From Haloferax marinisediminis (GTDB taxonomy: Archaea > Halobacteriota > Halobacteria > Halobacteriales > Haloferacaceae), in NCBI RefSeq assembly GCF_009674585.1, contig NZ_WKJP01000001.1, positions 2,480,001-2,544,000 of the forward strand: 64,000 bases of DNA, in the 5' to 3' direction. A model generated the notes under the pieces. The model worked only from the letters and a program-made list of their open reading frames with translations. It was not told where the DNA came from and did no database searches. Positions 58,409-64,000 of the stretch are shown here, piece after piece. Numbering within the stretch: the first letter of the stretch is position 1; each line of letters starts with the position of its first letter. Made by a program: the position numbers and the translations under genes.

Positions 58409-60502
58409 ATGGGAGAGTTATCCGAGTTGTTCGCGCCGAACCGAATCGCAGTGGTCGGCGCGACCGAGCGCGAAGGGGCCATTGGCCGGGCCATCATGGA
58501 CAACCTCATCGAGGAGTTCGACGGTGAGGTCGTCCCGGTCAACCCCAAGTACGACGAACTGTTCGGCCTGCAGTGCTACAGTGACGTTGGGGAGACGGGC
58601 GCTGACCTCGCGGTCATCGTCGTCCCTCCGAAGGTGGTGCTTCCTGCGATGAAGTCCGCCGGTGAGGCAGGCATCGAGAACGCGGTGGTCATCACGGCCG
58701 GCTTCGGCGAGACGGGCAGTGAAGGTGCAGCCCGCGAGCAGGAGCTTCGTGAGATTGCCGAGAGCTACGACATGAACGTCGTCGGCCCGAACAGTCTGGG
58801 CATCATGAACACGGACGTCGGCATGAACGCGACGTTCGGCCCCGACATGGCCCTCGACGGCAACATGTCCTTCATGAGCCAGTCGGGTGCGTTCATCACG
58901 GCAGTCATCGACTGGGCCAACGACGAAGACATCGGCTTCAAGGACATCGTCTCGCTGGGTAACAAGGCGGTCCTCGACGAAGCCGACTTCATCGAGGCGT
59001 GGAACGACGACCCCGACACCGAGGTCATCATCGGCTACCTCGAAGGCATCAGCGCGGGTCGCGAGTTCATCGACTCCGCCCGCGACGTGACGAAGGACAC
59101 GCCAATCGTCCTCGTGAAGTCCGGAAAGACCGACGCCGGTGCGCAGGCCGCATCGTCGCACACCGGAACGATTGCTGGCTCGGACGCCGCCTACGAGGCG
59201 GGTCTCGAACAGGCCGGCGTCATCCGCGCCGACTCCGTCCAGCACCTCTTCGACACTGCGCGCGTGCTGGGTGACCAGCCACTGCCCGAAAACAAAGACG
59301 TCGCCGTCATCACGAACGCCGGTGGTCCCGGTGTGATGACGACCGACGCCATCGGTGAATCCGACCTCGAGATGGCGAGTTTCACCGACGAGACGCTGTC
59401 GAACTTCTCCGAGACGCTTCCGCCGGAAGGGAACATCTACAACCCGGTCGACATCGTCGGCGACGCCGACAACGAGCGCTTCAAGAACGCCCTCGACGTG
59501 GCTCTCGCCGACGAGAACGTCGGCAGCGCCATCGTCCTCACGGCACCCACGGCCGTTCTCGACTACAACCAACTCGCCGAGGACACGGTCGAACTCCAGC
59601 AGAAACACGACAAGCCGATTGCGGCCTGTTTCATGGGTGGCGAACGCGTCAACGCCGCGTCCGACCTGATGAAAGACGCCGGCATCCCGAACTACTTCGA
59701 CCCTTCGCGTGCCGTCGACGGCCTCGAAGCCCTCGCGAAGTACGCCGACATCCGCCAGCGCGAGTACGACGCACCCACCGAGTTCGACGTGGACCGCGAG
59801 CGTGCCCGTGAGATTCTCGAAACCGTCAAAGCACGCGACGAGACGCGCCTCGGTGTCGAGGCCATGGAACTGCTCGACGCCTACGGTATCGAGACGCCGA
59901 AAGGCGACATCGTCGACGACCCGGCCGACGCCCTCGACGTCGCCGAGCAAATCGACGGCAATGTCGTCATGAAGATCGTCAGTCCGGACATCCTCCACAA
60001 GTCCGACATCGGCGGCGTCAAAGTCGGTGTCGAGAACGAGGACGTCTACGACGCCTACGAGGACCTCATCACCCGCGCGAAGAACTACCAGCCAGACGCC
60101 AACATCCTCGGCGTGCAGGTTCAAGAGATGGTCAACCTCGACGACGGCGTCGAGACCATCGTCGGTATGAACCGTGACCCGCAGTTCGGTCCGCTCATGA
60201 TGTTCGGCCTCGGTGGCATCTTCGTCGAGATTCTCGAAGACACGACGTTCCGCGTCGCACCCGTCGCCGAGTCAGAAGCAGAAGAGATGACCAAGGAAAT
60301 CGACGCAGCACCGATGCTCCGCGGTGCCCGTGGGAACGACCCCGTCGATATCGGTGGCATCACCGAGACCATCCAGCGTCTCTCACAACTCGTCACGGAC
60401 TTCCCGGCTATCCTCGAACTCGACATCAACCCGCTCGTCGCACTCCCCGACGGCGTCAAGGCAGTCGACGTTCGCCTGACCGTGGACCCGGACGAACTTT
60501 AA
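58409..60502 (+). CDS. acd: Acetate-CoA ligase (ADP-forming), fused alpha-beta
   Basis: A 697-residue ADP-forming acyl-CoA synthetase: acetyl-CoA + ADP + Pi to acetate + ATP + CoA. The N half (alpha) has the CoA-binding Rossmann fold (AVVGATEREGAIGRAIM), MSQSGAFITAVIDWA and the phospho-His region SSHTGTIAGSD. The C half (beta) is ATP-grasp (VMKIVSPDILHKSDIGGVKVGV, MMFGLGGIFVEIL, ELDINPLVALPDG). In Haloferax this enzyme conserves energy when excess glucose or pyruvate becomes acetate. ATG at 58409 gives MGELSELFAP; ATG 58406 is equivalent. The Pta-like gene follows 26 bases on. Confidence 0.95.
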   Translation: MGELSELFAPNRIAVVGATEREGAIGRAIMDNLIEEFDGEVVPVNPKYDELFGLQCYSDVGETGADLAVIVVPPKVVLPAMKSAGEAGIENAVVITAGFGETGSEGAAREQELREIAESYDMNVVGPNSLGIMNTDVGMNATFGPDMALDGNMSFMSQSGAFITAVIDWANDEDIGFKDIVSLGNKAVLDEADFIEAWNDDPDTEVIIGYLEGISAGREFIDSARDVTKDTPIVLVKSGKTDAGAQAASSHTGTIAGSDAAYEAGLEQAGVIRADSVQHLFDTARVLGDQPLPENKDVAVITNAGGPGVMTTDAIGESDLEMASFTDETLSNFSETLPPEGNIYNPVDIVGDADNERFKNALDVALADENVGSAIVLTAPTAVLDYNQLAEDTVELQQKHDKPIAACFMGGERVNAASDLMKDAGIPNYFDPSRAVDGLEALAKYADIRQREYDAPTEFDVDRERAREILETVKARDETRLGVEAMELLDAYGIETPKGDIVDDPADALDVAEQIDGNVVMKIVSPDILHKSDIGGVKVGVENEDVYDAYEDLITRAKNYQPDANILGVQVQEMVNLDDGVETIVGMNRDPQFGPLMMFGLGGIFVEILEDTTFRVAPVAESEAEEMTKEIDAAPMLRGARGNDPVDIGGITETIQRLSQLVTDFPAILELDINPLVALPDGVKAVDVRLTVDPDEL

Positions 60503-60505
60503 ACA
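60497..60505 (+). promoter_or_regulatory. TATA-like element overlapping the acd stop
   Basis: ACTTTAAAC, spanning the acd stop, is centred about 28 nt before the ATG of the Pta-like gene, so that gene may also have its own leaderless promoter. Confidence 0.5.
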
Positions 60506-60528
60506 CCTCAACAACCAATCATTCAACA

Positions 60529-61626
60529 ATGAACACGGTACTCGTCACCTCGACCGGAGAAAGCACCGGGAAGACCGCCATCACACTCGCACTCGGCCTC
60601 CTCGCCAAAGAACGCGGACTGGACGTCGGCTACATGAAGCCGAAGGGGACGCGCCTGCAGTCCAGCGTCGGCAAGACGCTCGACGAAGACCCGATGCTCG
60701 CTCGGGAACTCCTCGACATCGACGCCGAGATGCACCAGCTCGAACCCGTCGTCTACTCGCCCACCTTCATCCAGGGTGCGATTCGCGGAAAGGAAAACAA
60801 CGAAGAACTCTCCGAAGTCATCTCGCACCACTTCGAGGACATCTCGGCCGGTAAAGACCTGATGTTCATCGAAGGCGGTGGGTCCTACCGGACCGGCGGC
60901 ATCGTCGACCTCACGGACGCCGACATCGCCGAACTCCTCGACGCAGAAGTCGTCCTCGTCGCCGACTACAAACAGCCGAGCGACCTCGACGACGTGGTCG
61001 CGGCCATCGAAGACATCGGGAGCGACCGACTCACCGGCGTCGTCTTCAACCGCGTGAGCGACGCCGTCTACGACGAACTGGAGACGGAAGTCGCGCCGTT
61101 CCTCGAAGCACGCGGTGTCCCCGTCCTCGGCGTCGTCCCGACCGAGAAGGACCTCGCCGGCGTCACGGTGCAGGAACTCGCAGACGAACTCGGTGCAGAG
61201 TTCGCCACCGACGCCCCGACCGACGCGTTCGTCGAACGCTTCCTCGTCGGCGCGATGGGCGGCGACGCGGCACTTCGCTACTTCCGCCGCACCAAGAACG
61301 CCGCCGTCATCACCGGTGGTGACCGCGCGAACATCCAGCGTGCCGCCCTCGAAGCACCGGGCGTCAAGTGTATCATCCTCACTGGCGGCCACCGACCCGT
61401 CGGTGCCGTCATCGGCAAGGCCGAACAGAAGGGCGTCCCTGTCATGCTGGTCAACGGCGACACGCTCTCTGTGACCGACCGCGCCGAAGATATCGTCAGC
61501 ACGGGGCGCACCCGCGACGAGCGCACCGTCGAGCGCATGCGCACCCTGCTCTACGAACACGCTGACACCGACGCAATCATCGGCGGCATCGCGCCCTCGG
61601 GCGACGCCGACGAAGACGACGAATAA
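60529..61626 (+). CDS. Phosphotransacetylase-like regulatory protein (AAA_26 plus DRTGG)
   Basis: A 365-residue protein that resembles the N-terminal part of long phosphotransacetylases but lacks the catalytic PTA domain. It has a dethiobiotin-synthetase-like P-loop (TSTGESTGKTAITLAL, VGYMKPKGT) and a DRTGG domain (NAAVITGGDRANIQRAALEA... LTGGHRP). The name Pta-like is from domain similarity only. In haloarchaea it commonly follows acd; here a 26-nt gap and a possible internal promoter link them. It may sense nucleotide or acetyl-CoA status, but no function is established. Confidence 0.88.
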   Translation: MNTVLVTSTGESTGKTAITLALGLLAKERGLDVGYMKPKGTRLQSSVGKTLDEDPMLARELLDIDAEMHQLEPVVYSPTFIQGAIRGKENNEELSEVISHHFEDISAGKDLMFIEGGGSYRTGGIVDLTDADIAELLDAEVVLVADYKQPSDLDDVVAAIEDIGSDRLTGVVFNRVSDAVYDELETEVAPFLEARGVPVLGVVPTEKDLAGVTVQELADELGAEFATDAPTDAFVERFLVGAMGGDAALRYFRRTKNAAVITGGDRANIQRAALEAPGVKCIILTGGHRPVGAVIGKAEQKGVPVMLVNGDTLSVTDRAEDIVSTGRTRDERTVERMRTLLYEHADTDAIIGGIAPSGDADEDDE

Positions 61627-61761
61627 GCACCGCCTACGCGGTTTGCAGACGAATCCCTCCTTTTGTCTGAGTTTTGTCAGAACGTCCAATTATCCGCGTC
61701 TATTTTTCTGATTTGATAATCTACCGAAGCAGTAATGCACTCATAGTCAAAGATTCAACCG

Positions 61762-63459
61762 ATGAACGGTGGGCTTTCCGCACCCATAGTGCTTCTCGTC
61801 GGCGTCTCTCTGGCCGCGTTTGTCGTCGCCACCACGTTCGTTCGGCGCCGGCGTGACAGACCGGGAGCGAAAGAACTCGGAGGCCTACTCGTCGCCGTCG
61901 GCACGTGGTGTGGACTTTACGCTGCCCAACTCACCGTCAGTTCGAAGGCGGATATGGTATTTATATACCAGCTGATATATTTCTGCATTGTTCCGATTCC
62001 AGTGCTGTGGTTCACGTTCGTCACGTCGTACACAGGGAGTCGACCGATGCCATTAGGTGTGTGGGCGGTGGGACTCATCGTCTCGACAGGCTACGTTATG
62101 GGTGCGCTGTTGTGGCCCGAGACGACACTGGTCTGGACGGACGTCACCGTCGTCCCACTCGGCGAAATGGAGACGTTATCTCTCGAAAAGGGACCGGTGT
62201 TTTACATATTCTTCGCGTATAGCTACCTCCTCTTCGTCTGGGGGCTCGTCAGACTCAGTCGAAGCGGCATCACGAATCGGGGGACGCTCCGTAACCAACA
62301 CCGTGCCATTGGACTCGCACTCTTCGTCGTTCTGGTCCCGAACGTGGCGTACAACGTCGGACTCGCGCCCTTCGAGTTCGACCCGACCCCGTTCGCGTTC
62401 ACGGTTGCAATGCTCCTGTTCGTCGTTGCAGACTCGCAGTACGGGTTGTTCAGGGCCCATCCTCTGGCCCGTGATATCGCCCGTGAACACGTTATCGAGG
62501 AGATGGTTGACGGCGTCTTCGTCATCGACAGGTCGAACGTCGTCACCGACATCAACCCCGCGGCAGCAGAGGCGCTCGGGGTGTCTTCACAGCAGATCGT
62601 GGGCCGCCAACTCGACGACGTGCTGCCCGACCTCGCTGTCCCAACCGGGGCGACACAGATGGAACAACCGACCAGCTACCGCGCACCAGACGACCAGAGA
62701 TACGACGTGAGGGTGTCGCCGCTTTCAGACTCCAGAAACGGGATTCAAGGGTCAATCGTCACGCTCCACAACGTCACCGACGCGCGGCAACGAGAGGAAC
62801 GCCTCGCCGTACTCAACCGAATCCTCCGACACGACATCCGAAATGGCCTCAACGTCGTTGGAGGATACGCAGAACTCATGACCGAACCGGACGCCGACGA
62901 AGAGACGAAGGAGATGGCGGGAACTCGTGTCAAGAACCGCACCAACGAACTACTGGAACTGGCCGAGAAGATTCGCGCAATCGAGAAGGGACTCGACCGA
63001 CACGCAGAGCGGCAGACCGTCGAGTTGATGCATATCTTGCGAACAGTCGTCGACAGGGTCGCCCGTGACTGGCCCGACGCCTCGCTCTCGCTGTCCGGTC
63101 CCGACGAAGTTGCTGTCGTCGCCACGCCCATCGTGGAAGTGCTCTTCGACAACCTCGTCGAAAACGCGGCAGAACATTGTGGGGCGGCACCGAACATCGA
63201 CGTGCAGGTGACGGCCGCCGACGAGTGGGTCATCATTGATATCGCCGACGATGGCCCCGGTGTCCCCCCCGAAGAGCTATCAGTCATCGAAGCGGGCGAG
63301 ACACAACTCCACCACACAAGCGGAATCGGACTGTGGTTGGTTACGTGGCTCGTCAGGCAGTCGAACGGGTCTATCGACTTCGACGTGACCGACGCCGGAA
63401 CGACCGTCAATGTTCGTCTGAAGCCTGCTAGTGAAGACGCTGTGGTGGTTCCCGCGTAG
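61762..63459 (+). CDS. Membrane sensor histidine kinase (7TM-PAS-HisKA-HATPase)
   Basis: A 565-residue kinase. The first ~225 residues contain seven helices of the histidine-kinase 7TM type (VSLAAFVVATTFV, YQLIYFCIVPIPVLWFTFV, WAVGLIVSTGYVMGALLW and more). A PAS domain follows (MVDGVFVIDRSNVVTDINPAAAEALG). HisKA carries the phospho-His in LRHDIRNGLNVVGGYAEL. The ATPase has the N box LFDNLVENAAEHC, G1 DIADDGPGVPPEEL and GIGLWLVTWLV. No response regulator is adjacent. The signal is unknown; its place beside acd is suggestive but unproven. Confidence 0.92.
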   Translation: MNGGLSAPIVLLVGVSLAAFVVATTFVRRRRDRPGAKELGGLLVAVGTWCGLYAAQLTVSSKADMVFIYQLIYFCIVPIPVLWFTFVTSYTGSRPMPLGVWAVGLIVSTGYVMGALLWPETTLVWTDVTVVPLGEMETLSLEKGPVFYIFFAYSYLLFVWGLVRLSRSGITNRGTLRNQHRAIGLALFVVLVPNVAYNVGLAPFEFDPTPFAFTVAMLLFVVADSQYGLFRAHPLARDIAREHVIEEMVDGVFVIDRSNVVTDINPAAAEALGVSSQQIVGRQLDDVLPDLAVPTGATQMEQPTSYRAPDDQRYDVRVSPLSDSRNGIQGSIVTLHNVTDARQREERLAVLNRILRHDIRNGLNVVGGYAELMTEPDADEETKEMAGTRVKNRTNELLELAEKIRAIEKGLDRHAERQTVELMHILRTVVDRVARDWPDASLSLSGPDEVAVVATPIVEVLFDNLVENAAEHCGAAPNIDVQVTAADEWVIIDIADDGPGVPPEELSVIEAGETQLHHTSGIGLWLVTWLVRQSNGSIDFDVTDAGTTVNVRLKPASEDAVVVPA

Positions 63460-63490
63460 CGCTGGCGGAGGACCGACCACCAGCGGCCGT

Positions 63491-64000
63491 TCAAATCTGC
63501 CAGTGCCGGTCGGTGTCGTTCAACAGCTCCGCGCCGTCTTCGGTGACCACCACGAGGTCCTCGATTCGAACACCAAACTCGTCGGGAAGGTAGACACCGG
63601 GCTCGATGCTGAAGACGTTTCCAACGTCGAGTTCACGGTCGCTTCCGGCGACGATGTACGGTTCTTCGTGGACATCGAGGCCGACCCCGTGGCCGGTTCG
63701 GTGGATGAATCGGTCGCCGTAGCCGGCGTCTTCGATGACCTCGCGGGCCGCCCAGTCGATTTCGCCCGCGGTGACACCAGGTTCGACGGCCTCGAACGCG
63801 GCCGTTCGGGCCGCTTGGACGACTTCGTGAACGCGCTCGAACTCGACGGGTGGGTCGCCGCCGAAGACGACTGTTCTCGTCTGGTCGCTCGGATAGTGGT
63901 CTACTCGGGTCCCGAAGTCGAGGACGACAGGGTCACCGGATTCGATGATTCGGTCGCCGTAGGTGTGGTGCGGCATCGCCCCGTTCGGTCCCGACCCGAC
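63491..64000 (-). CDS. M24 family (Xaa-Pro aminopeptidase-like) metallopeptidase, C-terminal part
   Basis: The frame is open to the right edge of the window, so only the last ~169 residues are visible; the gene starts beyond 64000. The pita-bread metal ligands are present: VVLDFGTRVD and YPSDQTRTV (two Asp), GHGVGLDVHEEP (His), VFSIEPGVY (Glu) and VRIEDLVVV (Glu). It should be a Xaa-Pro peptidase or related enzyme, releasing N-terminal residues before proline. An N-terminal creatinase domain is expected beyond the window. Confidence 0.92.
   Translation of the reverse strand, partial: VGSGPNGAMPHHTYGDRIIESGDPVVLDFGTRVDHYPSDQTRTVVFGGDPPVEFERVHEVVQAARTAAFEAVEPGVTAGEIDWAAREVIEDAGYGDRFIHRTGHGVGLDVHEEPYIVAGSDRELDVGNVFSIEPGVYLPDEFGVRIEDLVVVTEDGAELLNDTDRHWQI

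Noticed and set aside
58418-60124. 568-residue minus-strand ORF
   Set aside because: It is fully antisense to acd, Val/Asp/Arg-rich by composition, with no recognisable domain.
1-64000. CRISPR array, insertion sequence or provirus
   Set aside because: No regularly spaced direct repeats, transposase motif, integrase or phage gene was seen, and composition is even across the window.

Overview
The window is chromosomal DNA from an extremely halophilic archaeon, most likely Haloferax or a close relative. The evidence is GC-rich DNA with G/C third positions, strongly acidic proteins, many twin-arginine (Tat) signals with lipoboxes, an archaeal TFB and RNA polymerase subunit L, leaderless genes with a TATA box about 25-30 nt before the start, and gene pairs known from Haloferax (JAMM protease plus FAD synthase; ADP-forming acetate-CoA ligase plus Pta-like protein). 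The genus is inferred; no 16S gene is present. Genes are dense on both strands. I saw no insertion sequence, provirus, CRISPR array or origin, and base use looks uniform.

Layout. 1-5.5 kb: the end of a TFB gene, a Nudix hydrolase, a PHP phosphoesterase overlapping an asparagine-synthase-like gene, a CBS protein and purL. 5.5-12 kb: a quinone oxidoreductase, a tiny His-rich membrane protein, two tandem GH13 alpha-glucosidases, a VOC protein and hisF. 12-19 kb: DUF1684 protein, rpoL, two metallo-beta-lactamase hydrolases around a DnaJ protein with a serine/arginine-rich linker, a DUF4097 lipoprotein, a uracil-DNA-glycosylase-like protein and two haloarchaeal conserved proteins. 19-26.4 kb: a pilB-pilC pair, a Trm9-like methyltransferase, a thioredoxin-reductase-like flavoprotein and a DUF4382 lipoprotein. 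26.4-33.3 kb: tRNA-Gly(UCC), a GMC oxidoreductase, a 51-residue zinc ribbon, an SDR, tatA, the SRP 7S RNA on the minus strand, and a two-subunit thiolase. 33-42 kb: an OYE-family flavoprotein, a nitrilase-family hydrolase, a HEAT-repeat protein, two tandem Tat-exported beta-propellers and a secreted phospholipase-D-like protein. 42-50 kb: a RecJ-like DHH protein, fructosamine kinase, JAMM protease plus ribL, coxB, and a ctaA/ctaB fusion with small membrane proteins. 50-64 kb: aldo/keto reductase, Gfo/Idh/MocA dehydrogenase, Tat-lipoprotein sugar dehydrogenase, an ABC exporter pair, a ZIP metal transporter behind two tandem DtxR-like operators, an MscS-like membrane protein, acd with its Pta-like partner, a 7TM sensor kinase and a partial M24 peptidase.

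How the genes connect. Sugar use appears several times (two glucosidases, sugar dehydrogenase, Gfo/Idh/MocA, AKR, SDR, fructosamine kinase). Respiration is represented by coxB and the heme O synthase fusion. Energy conservation from acetyl-CoA is represented by acd. Protein export and surface functions are represented by SRP RNA, tatA, several Tat lipoproteins and pilBC. Metal control is suggested by related TTCGG/CCTAA-type sites upstream of the ZIP transporter and, more weakly, at ctaB.

The least explained observations are the tandem propellers with different low-complexity inserts at one position, the DnaJ/SR/membrane fusion, the tandem operator at the ZIP gene, the inverted and direct repeats abutting tRNA-Gly, and a hexanucleotide-period acidic repeat that occurs both inside genes and in a gap.
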